Source: Candidatus Saccharibacteria bacterium UBA5152 (GTDB lineage: Bacteria; Patescibacteriota; Saccharimonadia; Saccharimonadales; UBA4665). From it: a stretch of 10,231 bases of DNA. Shown piece after piece: positions 1 to 6,082 of the stretch. The position numbers were made by a program, and so were the translations under genes. The stretch's first letter is position 1. Each line of letters begins with the position of its first letter. Under the pieces are notes generated by a model. The model made no database searches. It was not told the DNA's origin and saw only the letters and a program-made list of their open reading frames with translations. Location of the stretch: contig DHXQ01000033.1 in the NCBI GenBank assembly GCA_002413755.1, forward strand, positions 17,990 to 28,220, read 5' to 3'.

Positions 1-371
1 TCGCGGCCGACAATTTGGCCGAGCAAACTTACGAAGAGCACTTTACCCTTGGGCGTATCGACATATTTATAACCGAGGCCAGGCGTGCCGTCCGGGTAAT
101 TTGCCGGGCGGACGATCGGCTGCGCCGGGTCGGTCATGGCTGGGATGATCTCATCCAGGTGTAAGCTCCAGTTACCGCCAGTGCAGGCATCCACCCCAAG
201 TTTACGCAGCCGACCAAAATCAGCCACTGAGATTCCCTTGCCGTCCGTGGTGTTCTCAGCCTGGGCTATCACGAAATCAACCGCGTACTGCTGGCGAATT
301 TCCGGTAGCAACTTTTGGATTACCCGCATGCCGGGTTCGCCCATAATGTCACCGAGGTAAAGAATGTTCAT
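1..371 (-). CDS. ymdB: YmdB/TIGR00282-type metallophosphodiesterase, N-terminal part (runs off the window)
   Basis: The first 123 residues are present; the C-terminus lies beyond base 1. The start MNILYLGDIMGEPG matches YmdB-type calcineurin-like phosphodiesterases, which hydrolyse 2',3'-cyclic nucleotides and are linked to RNase Y in Bacillus. Visible metal-site residues are D8 in GDI, E39-N40 in AEN and N67 in GGN. The family's catalytic His, which follows that Asn (GNH), is Trp here: GGNW, W68. A His occurs three residues later (H71). The ATG lies three bases after the rny stop (TAA CGA ATG), in the same frame and with no separate Shine-Dalgarno, so translation is probably coupled to rny. 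rny and ymdB are also adjacent in Firmicutes, which supports the call. Family identity is secure; activity is uncertain because of W68 and the missing C-terminal metal-binding histidines. Confidence 0.88.
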   Translation of the reverse strand, partial: MNILYLGDIMGEPGMRVIQKLLPEIRQQYAVDFVIAQAENTTDGKGISVADFGRLRKLGVDACTGGNWSLHLDEIIPAMTDPAQPIVRPANYPDGTPGLGYKYVDTPKGKVLFVSLLGQIVGR

Positions 372-374
372 TCG

Positions 375-1889
375 TTATTTAGCGAACTCGATGGCGCGGG
401 TTTCGCGGATGACATTGATCTTGATAGTACCGGGGTACTGCATGCTTGACTCAATCTTGGTGGCAATGTCGCGAGCCAGCTTGATGGCGGTCAGGTCGTC
501 AACTTGCTGGGGGCGGACGAAGACGCGGATTTCGCGGCCAGCGCTGATGGCGTAGGATTTTTCGATGCCTGGGAAGCCATTGGCGACGTTCTCTAGTTCG
601 CGCATCCGCTCGCCGAAGTTTTCGGCGGAAATGTTGCGAGCACCGGGGCGGGCAGCGCTGATAGCGTCAACAGTGCGGACGATCAAAGCTTCAACGGTGG
701 TGGCTTCGACGTCGTCGTGGTGCTGTTCAGCGGCCAGGGCGATTTCTTCAGGTGCACCATACTTGCGCAGCATTTCACCGCTGATGTGGTGGTGTTTGCC
801 CTCCATCTTATGGGTCAAGGCTTTGCCGATGTCGTGGACCAGGGCAGCATATTTGGCTGTCTTAACGTTGGCGCCAACTTCTTCGGCAATCATGCCGGCG
901 ATGTGAGCCATCTCAGTTGAGTGCTTGAGGACGTTCTGGCCGTAGCTGGTACGGAAACGGAGTTCACCCAAGAGGTGCAAAATCTCCTTTGGAATACCGA
1001 TGATGCCAACTTCGCGAGCGGCATCTTCACCGGCTCGGAGGACATCTTTTTCGACGTTCTTTTGAGCCTTTTCAACGACTTCTTCGATACGCCCAGGATG
1101 GACACGGCCATCTTTCAGCAATAATTCGAGGGCCTGGCGGGCGACCTCGCGGCGAACAGGGTCGAAGCTCGAGAGGACGATGTAGCCGGGAGTATCGTCT
1201 ACCATGATATCTACGCCAGTCGCCCGCTGCAGGGCCTGGATGTTGCGGCCTTCCTTACCGATGATGCGGCCCTTCATCTCTTCGTCTTCCAGCTTGACGC
1301 TGGTGATAGTGCGCTCAGCGGTAACTTCGCTGCTCATCCGTTCCATGGCGGTGGTGATAATCAAAGCCGCTTGCTCTTCGGCCGTTTCGCGGGCTTCATT
1401 CTGTAATTTGTTGATCAGCCCGGTCAAGTCGTTTTTGATATCGCGTTCGGTCATTTGCATCAGTTTGTCAGCGGCATCAGACTTCGACAGCTTGGCAACC
1501 TTCTCCAACTTCTCTTGTTGTTTGGTGCGGATATCGCGGATTTCGTTCTTTAGACCTTCGACTTCCGTTTCACTGACGCGCAGTTTTTCGGTGCGTTTGT
1601 CGAGCTCATCGAGTTTTTTGTCGAGGATTTCTTCACGATTGATAATGCGGTTCTCAAGATCTTTGAGTTCCTTGCGGCGAGTTTGTTCGTCCTTGCGAGC
1701 TTGTTCAGCGATGTCAGCCGCTTCGTTGCGGGCCTTGGCGAGGAGTTTGTCGGCTTCTTTTTGGGCTTTGGCTTGTTCTTTCTCGACATCTGCCTTGGCT
1801 GAGCCTAGTTTTTTGTTTGTTAGAAAAAGATTCCCAGCGTAGCCAGCCCCTAGACCAACTAAGGTTAATACAATGGTAATTATAACCAT
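375..1889 (-). CDS. rny: Ribonuclease Y (RNase Y), membrane-anchored endoribonuclease
   Basis: This is a full-length 504-residue RNase Y, close to the family's usual 510-520. Residues 1-25 form a single N-terminal membrane anchor. Residues about 30-175 are a highly charged coiled coil. A KH RNA-binding domain follows at about 200-270 with GxxG loop GKEG at 211-214. The HD catalytic domain spans about 315-415, with H352-D353 in VHDIGKA and further metal-site His residues in GKHHHISGE and EQHHDD. It ends in the typical RETRAIEFAK. The enzyme starts mRNA decay at the inner face of the membrane. ATG 1889 is preceded by AAAGGAA (1896-1902) at good spacing. It is followed three bases later by ymdB and probably transcribed from the promoter at 2042-2071. 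Nothing appears truncated. Confidence 0.97.
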   Translation of the reverse strand: MVIITIVLTLVGLGAGYAGNLFLTNKKLGSAKADVEKEQAKAQKEADKLLAKARNEAADIAEQARKDEQTRRKELKDLENRIINREEILDKKLDELDKRTEKLRVSETEVEGLKNEIRDIRTKQQEKLEKVAKLSKSDAADKLMQMTERDIKNDLTGLINKLQNEARETAEEQAALIITTAMERMSSEVTAERTITSVKLEDEEMKGRIIGKEGRNIQALQRATGVDIMVDDTPGYIVLSSFDPVRREVARQALELLLKDGRVHPGRIEEVVEKAQKNVEKDVLRAGEDAAREVGIIGIPKEILHLLGELRFRTSYGQNVLKHSTEMAHIAGMIAEEVGANVKTAKYAALVHDIGKALTHKMEGKHHHISGEMLRKYGAPEEIALAAEQHHDDVEATTVEALIVRTVDAISAARPGARNISAENFGERMRELENVANGFPGIEKSYAISAGREIRVFVRPQQVDDLTAIKLARDIATKIESSMQYPGTIKINVIRETRAIEFAK

Positions 1890-1895
1890 TTCAGA

Positions 1896-1902
1896 TTCCT
1901 TT
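1896..1902 (-). promoter_or_regulatory. Shine-Dalgarno site of rny
   Basis: On the minus strand AAAGGAA ends six bases before ATG 1889. It fixes that start and is one of the few clear Shine-Dalgarno sites in the window. Confidence 0.6.
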
Positions 1903-2006
1903 CCATTTCAATAGGGTATGTGCGTCAGCAATCGCTATCACTTCACTAGCTAGACCGCAGTACCTGAACATTGAATTTGCTTAAGATATTGTAGAAATAC
2001 GACAGA

Positions 2007-2033
2007 GGATACAATGTATGCGATTGTAAATCC
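2007..2033 (-). promoter_or_regulatory. Hairpin at the predicted 5' end of the rny mRNA
   Basis: The minus strand reads GGATTTACAAT, a 7-base loop, then ATTGTATCC. This forms a nine-pair stem with a two-base bulge. It starts one to three bases after the expected transcription start of the promoter at 2042-2071, so the leader would begin with this stem-loop. No T-run follows, so it is not an intrinsic terminator. A 5'-terminal stem could protect the transcript or serve as a feedback site for RNase Y; that role is inferred. Confidence 0.4.
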
Positions 2034-2041
2034 TATAACAA

Positions 2042-2071
2042 ACTATACGCTCTCAGCGCGCAAATCGTCAA
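2042..2071 (-). promoter_or_regulatory. Sigma70-type promoter of rny-ymdB
   Basis: The minus strand carries TTGACG (2066-2071), an 18-base spacer and TATAGT (2042-2047); each hexamer matches five of six consensus bases. The predicted start is around 2033-2036, giving a leader of roughly 145 bases before ATG 1889. The -35 box begins only 12 bases after the tsaB stop. No terminator separates the genes, so read-through from tsaB is also possible. Confidence 0.65.
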
Positions 2072-2082
2072 CGTTCGAAAAT

Positions 2083-2475
2083 TTATGACTTTGGGGGAGT
2101 GATGTGGACGTCGGCACCATATTCTGGCATAACAGCCGTGGATGTCTCGCCGCTTTGCAAGCGCTTCAGGGCAGTTTGCTGCCAGTCGGCACCAGTCTCC
2201 GTAACAATCGGCAGCTCAAGGGCGTACGCCAGGGCGTTGGCGGTTGTCAGGCCAATCCGCAGCCCAGTGAAGCTGCCCGGCCCGGCATAACAGGCCACAG
2301 CCTCGAGATCATTCAATGTTTTTTGATTAGCTTTGAGGACTTCGCTAATTTTGATATGCAGCGTTTCGGCAAGTTGGCGATGGGCAGTCCACGTCACATA
2401 GGCCAACTGGGTGAGGTCATCATACAGCCCGAGTTCGGCCTCGGGTTTGTCGGTTCGGATGGTCAGGGTGAGCAT
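2083..2475 (-). CDS. tsaB: TsaB, short form: t6A37 tRNA modification dimerization subunit
   Basis: This 130-residue protein carries the TsaB signature YAGPGSFTGLRIGLTTAN at about 63-80, within an N-terminal ASKHA-type fold beginning MLTLTIRTDKPEAELGLYDD. TsaB pairs with TsaD and TsaE in the complex that transfers threonylcarbamoyl to A37 of ANN-decoding tRNAs. Most bacterial TsaB proteins have about 220-240 residues and a second domain. Here the protein ends soon after the first domain, with a tail (PEYGADVHITPPKS) that resembles the usual C-terminal segment, so the middle looks deleted rather than frameshifted. It follows tsaE by 28 bases on the same strand and is probably co-transcribed with it. 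Only a weak purine-rich stretch (AAAGAGAA) precedes ATG 2475. Confidence 0.9.
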   Translation of the reverse strand: MLTLTIRTDKPEAELGLYDDLTQLAYVTWTAHRQLAETLHIKISEVLKANQKTLNDLEAVACYAGPGSFTGLRIGLTTANALAYALELPIVTETGADWQQTALKRLQSGETSTAVMPEYGADVHITPPKS

Positions 2476-2503
2476 AACTGATTCTCTTTTCTAATCTGGG
2501 ATT

Positions 2504-2956
2504 CTAAGCAAAAAGGTAGTTTAGCACGTCCGGATACCGAAAGCTAAGATCACGCGATTCGTCACCGGTGCGCGTGATCACAACCATGATCTTTTGTTCG
2601 GGCAGTACGTCAGCCACGATATCACCCCACTCAATTGCCACAACTGCCTGCGGATCGTCGATAAACTCAGCCAGCTCGTTGGCGATGATCCCCGGCTGAT
2701 TCAAGCGGTAAAAATCAAAATGGTACAGCGTCAAGCCCTTGGAATTCGAGTGGTACTGGCGGCTGATCGTGAATGTCGGGCTGGCCACATGGTCGCGGCT
2801 GCCCATGCCCTGAGCCAGCCCACGGACAAATGCCGTCTTGCCACCACCAAGGTCGCTACTGAGCGCAATAACCTCACCGCCCCGCAGGCGCGAGCCGATC
2901 TGTGAGGCCAGGCTTTCGGTTTCGGCCAAGCTGCCGGAACTTATGTGCAATGTCAT
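2504..2956 (-). CDS. tsaE: TsaE, P-loop ATPase for tRNA t6A37 synthesis
   Basis: From ATG 2956 the protein has 150 residues and lines up with other TsaE N-termini (MTLHISSGSLAETESLA). Motifs in order are the P-loop SDLGGGKT at 34-41, where the usual first Gly is Ser; SPTFTI at 59-64; HFDFYRL at 79-85; and VAIEWGD at 106-112. TsaE drives the ATP-dependent cycle of the TsaB-TsaD complex. Other in-frame starts lie upstream at ATG 2968, ATG 2977 and TTG 3007. The TTG one has a GGGGA stretch ahead of it; the others have no clear Shine-Dalgarno. With any of these starts the gene overlaps the 3' end of the LTD-protein gene (stop at 2874) by at least 83 bases in a different frame, so translation is probably coupled. 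tsaB follows 28 bases downstream. Confidence 0.93.
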   Translation of the reverse strand: MTLHISSGSLAETESLASQIGSRLRGGEVIALSSDLGGGKTAFVRGLAQGMGSRDHVASPTFTISRQYHSNSKGLTLYHFDFYRLNQPGIIANELAEFIDDPQAVVAIEWGDIVADVLPEQKIMVVITRTGDESRDLSFRYPDVLNYLFA

Positions 2957-4442
2957 GTCGGTATTCATATAGACCATATAGTACCGCGAGAGCGGCAACG
3001 GCGACAAGTATCCCCATGTGGATTGGCGTCTTGGGTTTGTCCAGTAAAGTTGTGGCCGCAGTTTTAGCGGCGGTGACTTTTTTCTTGGCGGCGGTTGTCT
3101 TGGCCTTGGTAGTTTTTAGCTTGGCGGTCGTTGTACTGGCTTTCTTCGTCGTGGTAGCTTTGGTGGTTTTTGTAGCGCTTGCTTTCGGAGTGGCAACTTT
3201 TGTGGCCTTGATAGCGACCACTGGCACCGTCAGGATGTTTGCCACGCTTGGCGTGGCCGAGGTCGACCATTGCCAGACGCCGTCATCCAAAATCCAGGCT
3301 TGGTTGTCGGCTACCGTGCCATAGGCTGTGGTTTCGTTTAGAACTAAGCCAGCAGGATCGCGAAAACGAGCCTGACCGCCGCTATTGGACAGCGACAAAC
3401 CGGTATCGGCTGAATAGAAAGCGACGTAAGTCAGCGGCGCGATGACTGTGCCGGCAGGGAACGCATAGGTGTGCAGGGTGGTGGTACCAACTTCTAACTT
3501 GTAACTTTCCAGATCAAATGCTGCGTTGTTTGGGTTGTAGAGCTCGATAAACTCATCATTGGCATCAGTCAGCGGAGTGGCTGGATTAGGTAAGAGCTCA
3601 GTGATCTGCGGTGCTGTCAGGCCGTCATTGCTCACGGGCGGCAGTACCGGAGCATCATCAGCGGCGGTTGTTCCGCCAGCCGTAGCATCACTGTCGTCCG
3701 TATCGGCGGCTGGATCGGCCTGCTCAACAATCACCGGTGGCAACCAGCCGTCGAGCGGCGTAATGTCGTCCTCTGGCCCAAACTCAGCGAGCATTCCGTC
3801 GTCAGCGACGTATTCCGAGTCATCATTTGGTATACGCTGCAGGCTTTTGCCCGACGCTGGTGATGCCAGCACGCCTTGCGGCAAAGCCGTGTCACCAGAC
3901 TCAGCCAACCACATCACCCGGTCGTGAGCCATTGTCACAGCAGTCGTGGTGTCAATACTCAGCAGCTGCAGCCCGCCGCCAGTGTCAGTCATCAGATGTG
4001 AGCTGGACGCGGCATAGGTAAGGTCAGGCGTCATGCCGCCTGGTAAATAATCATTGCTAGCGATCAGGAAGTAGTCATGGGCTGAAACGGTGCCGGTCAG
4101 CGTAACGGAGTTACTTGTGGTTGGCGTTGTCGTCCAGGTTGGCGCGCCCGTTTTGACACTGCTGGAGTTAAAGAATTGCAGCTTCCACTGCGGAGCGCCG
4201 GCCACTGGGGTTGTCGGGTCGCCAAACGCGATGTCCTGGTCGGTTCCGTTGTAGAGTTCTACAAATTCCTGAGCGGCCGAGCCGCCATTGGTCTGGAATT
4301 CGGTAATGAAAATGTCGGGCGTCACAACGCTTTGTATGGTAGCCGGCGCTGTTGTGGCTGCGGCATAGACAGGGAATGCCGAGACCAGCACGCAAAGCGC
4401 TGTGGCGATTCCAACCCTGATTTGTCTTCCAATGTGTGGCAT
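2874..4442 (-). CDS. Secreted, membrane-anchored protein with two lamin-tail (LTD) domains
   Basis: This 522-residue protein has an N-terminal signal sequence (about 1-28, ending PVYAAA). A first lamin-tail-like domain begins at about 43 (ITEFQTNGG, EFVELYN). An acidic Asp/Ala/Thr linker spans about 240-270, and a second LTD domain spans about 279-400 (ITELLPNP, DEFIELYNPN). A Lys/Thr/Ala-rich linker of about 55 residues (411-466) leads to one membrane segment (475-491) and a basic cytoplasmic tail. The layout is that of a cell-surface protein whose Ig-like domains are held away from the membrane by an extended cationic stalk. LTD domains usually mediate binding; the ligand is unknown. The last 27 residues are encoded in DNA that also encodes the TsaE N-terminus. 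ATG 4442 has no Shine-Dalgarno and lies seven bases after a -10-like box. Confidence 0.85.
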   Translation of the reverse strand: MPHIGRQIRVGIATALCVLVSAFPVYAAATTAPATIQSVVTPDIFITEFQTNGGSAAQEFVELYNGTDQDIAFGDPTTPVAGAPQWKLQFFNSSSVKTGAPTWTTTPTTSNSVTLTGTVSAHDYFLIASNDYLPGGMTPDLTYAASSSHLMTDTGGGLQLLSIDTTTAVTMAHDRVMWLAESGDTALPQGVLASPASGKSLQRIPNDDSEYVADDGMLAEFGPEDDITPLDGWLPPVIVEQADPAADTDDSDATAGGTTAADDAPVLPPVSNDGLTAPQITELLPNPATPLTDANDEFIELYNPNNAAFDLESYKLEVGTTTLHTYAFPAGTVIAPLTYVAFYSADTGLSLSNSGGQARFRDPAGLVLNETTAYGTVADNQAWILDDGVWQWSTSATPSVANILTVPVVAIKATKVATPKASATKTTKATTTKKASTTTAKLKTTKAKTTAAKKKVTAAKTAATTLLDKPKTPIHMGILVAVAALAVLYGLYEYRHDIAHKFRQLGRNRKPGLTDRLAPAGR

Positions 4443-4448
4443 GCGCCA

Positions 4449-4478
4449 ATAATAATCAGCTATCGATATTCAGGGCAA
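4449..4478 (-). promoter_or_regulatory. Candidate promoter of the LTD gene, giving a leaderless mRNA
   Basis: The minus strand reads TTGCCC (4473-4478), an 18-base spacer and TATTAT (4449-4454). Six bases then precede ATG 4442, so the transcript would start at or within a base or two of the A of the start codon. The -35 box is only partly consensus. Confidence 0.4.
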
Positions 4479-4549
4479 GCAGTAGCGTAATCTGTTTTAT
4501 TTTTCTACAACAAATTAATCTGTTAAATAACTTAATTTTTAGTTTCGCG

Positions 4550-4555
4550 TATAAT
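4550..4555 (+). promoter_or_regulatory. -10 box of the PRC-barrel gene, giving a leaderless mRNA
   Basis: A perfect TATAAT stands seven bases before ATG 4563, which places transcription start at the start codon. No convincing -35 box is seen 16-18 bases upstream, where the DNA is AT-rich. The region 4443-4562 is a 120-base divergent promoter region shared with the LTD gene. Confidence 0.55.
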
Positions 4556-4562
4556 GTAACAT

Positions 4563-5084
4563 ATGTTGCAACTGTCCGAAGCCACCCAGAAGCGTCAAGT
4601 TTTGTCGCTCAGAACCAGTACCCCAATCGCTGATATTGTCGGACCGATTATCAACCAGGACAACCTCAAGATTGAGGGGTTTTATTGCGGTGATTATTCG
4701 AACAAAGCACCGCGGGTCCTGCTGTACCAGGATATCCGCGACATGCTGCCGCAAGGCATCGTCGTCAATGATTACGACGCCCTCACCGACCCATCTGAAC
4801 TCGTCCGGCTCCAAAAAATCCTGGAACGCAATTTTAGTCTCATCGGCAAACCAGTCGAAACAGTCGGCGGCGAAAAAGTCGGCAAAGTCAGCGACTACGC
4901 CTTCGAGACAACGACCATGTATATCCAAAAACTGTATGTTTCACGCTCCATTTTCAAAAATCTCACCGCCGGCAGCCTGAGTGTCGACCGTACACAAATC
5001 CAAGAGATCACCTCAAAGAAGGTCATCATAAATGACCTGCTTGAAACCGTCTCAGCCCCGGCCACCAGCCCGATGTCAGTCTAG
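4563..5084 (+). CDS. PRC-barrel domain protein
   Basis: This 173-residue protein has no signal peptide or membrane segment. It appears to hold two PRC-barrel-like beta domains. The first spans about 11-75 (VLSLRTSTPIADIVGPII). The second spans about 92-158 (LIGKPVETVGGEKVGKVSDY), with the common G-x-P-V then G-x-K-V-G-K-V-x-D pattern. PRC barrels occur in RimM, in photosynthetic reaction-centre subunit H and in many small proteins of unknown role that bind RNA or proteins. The specific job here is not known. The gene is monocistronic as far as can be seen: it diverges from the LTD gene and converges on recX. Its TAG stop lies in a CTAG palindrome that also ends recX. The ATG has a TATAAT seven bases upstream and no Shine-Dalgarno, so a leaderless mRNA is likely. 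Confidence 0.8.
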   Translation: MLQLSEATQKRQVLSLRTSTPIADIVGPIINQDNLKIEGFYCGDYSNKAPRVLLYQDIRDMLPQGIVVNDYDALTDPSELVRLQKILERNFSLIGKPVETVGGEKVGKVSDYAFETTTMYIQKLYVSRSIFKNLTAGSLSVDRTQIQEITSKKVIINDLLETVSAPATSPMSV

Positions 5085-5812
5085 TCAAAATCGTCGTTGC
5101 CAGAGAGCACGCGCTTGATATCGTCATAGCCGTAGCCCTGGCGCGCTAAATACTGCATAAGCTTGGTGTTGTCCTGGTAACGCGATTGGCCACGCTTCTT
5201 ATCGACCAGCTTGCGCAAAGTCTCGAGGTCAGTGGTTTCATCTTCTTCGAGCACCTGGCGCACAACTTCGTCGGGGACGTGCTTTTGGCGCAACTCCATG
5301 GTCAGTCGGCGCCGACTGACGGATTTGATGGCCCGACGGTTGTCTACCCAGCTGCGTGCGAATTTCAGGTCACTGACGTAACCAAAACCGCGCAGCCGCT
5401 CCAGGATTTGCTCGCCGGCGTCCTCGTCAATCGCTTTGCGCCGAAAATAATCGTGCAACTCCCACTCACTGCGGAGGCGGCGAGCCACGTAGGCCAGCGT
5501 CAGACCGTAGGCCTTATCGAGCGCTGAGGTGTCCTTAAAGGCGGCCAGCTGCTGAGGCGTGACTTCCTGCCCGATATATATCTTTTGGTCAAGCAGTGCG
5601 CCTTCGCTCAGCGAAAACGCATACTTTTCGTCAACAAAAATTGAGTAGCGACCGGCTCGTTTGACCTGCGCTTTGATGGCCGAGATCTTCATCGGGCCGG
5701 TTGGCTTGCCGCTGCCGCCCGATCGCTTGTCTCCAGATTTTTCGACAGCACGAGCAGAGGCAGCGATTATTTCATCGCTGCTCTGCCCCTGCAATATATT
5801 GCCGCTACTCAC
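5081..5812 (-). CDS. recX: RecX, modulator of RecA
   Basis: RecX-type triple-helix repeats are visible in ARRLRSEWELHDYFRRK (about 110-126), RLRGFGYVSDLKFARSWVDN (139-158), RRRLTMELRQKHVPDEVV and YLARQGYGYDDIKRVL. RecX binds the RecA filament groove and limits its activity, and its place two genes after recA fits. The chosen GTG start at 5812 gives 243 residues and overlaps the preceding small gene by eight bases (GTGAGTAG). It adds about 40 low-complexity Ser/Gly/Ala/Lys residues. The conserved region begins at M41 (MKISAIKAQVKRAGRYSIFV), so ATG 5692 is a real alternative (203 residues). Neither start has a clear Shine-Dalgarno. The TAG stop shares the CTAG at 5081-5084 with the convergent PRC-barrel gene. 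Confidence 0.9.
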   Translation of the reverse strand: MSSGNILQGQSSDEIIAASARAVEKSGDKRSGGSGKPTGPMKISAIKAQVKRAGRYSIFVDEKYAFSLSEGALLDQKIYIGQEVTPQQLAAFKDTSALDKAYGLTLAYVARRLRSEWELHDYFRRKAIDEDAGEQILERLRGFGYVSDLKFARSWVDNRRAIKSVSRRRLTMELRQKHVPDEVVRQVLEEDETTDLETLRKLVDKKRGQSRYQDNTKLMQYLARQGYGYDDIKRVLSGNDDFD

Positions 5813-6077
5813 CGCGTCTAGGTAAGATCAACGGAGTACGCGATACTCGCATGGTGTGTGAGAACGAACCGTCTGGAAAGGCGTACGGGAAGTGCAAATG
5901 TGAGTTGCCTTCAACCAGGTCCTGGAGCCGGCGCTCGAGCGCTGCTCTTAAGGCGGGATCTTGTATCAAAGCAATCTCCTCTACTGGAACGACCACATCG
6001 CTCGCTCCCCTCTCGTTCACCCCGTAGGTTACATACTCAGGTTGCTCGGGCTGTATGGGTACGGTATTTCCAACCAT
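5805..6077 (-). CDS. Unknown 90-residue protein between recA and recX
   Basis: I do not recognise this protein. It has 90 residues with no Cys, Trp, signal peptide or membrane segment. The N-terminus is Pro-rich (PIQPEQPEYVTYGV). A likely amphipathic helix spans about 32-55 (PVEEIALIQDPALRAALERR), and the tail is His/Phe/Arg-rich. Evidence that it is real: ATG 6077 lies five bases after the recA stop, with GGAG about eight bases upstream inside the recA end; its stop overlaps the recX GTG start; and the frame is open exactly between the two genes. The tight fit suggests co-transcription and coupled translation with recA and recX, so a role in RecA regulation is plausible but only inferred from position. 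Confidence 0.68.
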   Translation of the reverse strand: MVGNTVPIQPEQPEYVTYGVNERGASDVVVPVEEIALIQDPALRAALERRLQDLVEGNSHLHFPYAFPDGSFSHTMRVSRTPLILPRRGE

Positions 6078-6082
6078 GGTGA

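Noticed and set aside
1204..1842. Plus-strand open frame of 212 codons opposite rny
   Set aside because: It is Ser/Arg/Leu-rich, opposite the Lys/Glu-rich coiled coil of RNase Y, and has no recognisable domain. It is a shadow of that gene.
2007..2033. Intrinsic terminator after tsaB
   Set aside because: The stem-loop has no T-run after it and lies downstream of a good promoter, so a leader hairpin of rny is the better reading.
3055..3210. Tandem repeat or CRISPR-like array in the low-complexity stretch
   Set aside because: It is the coding sequence of the Lys/Thr/Ala stalk of the LTD protein; units are irregular in length and there are no spacer-repeat units.
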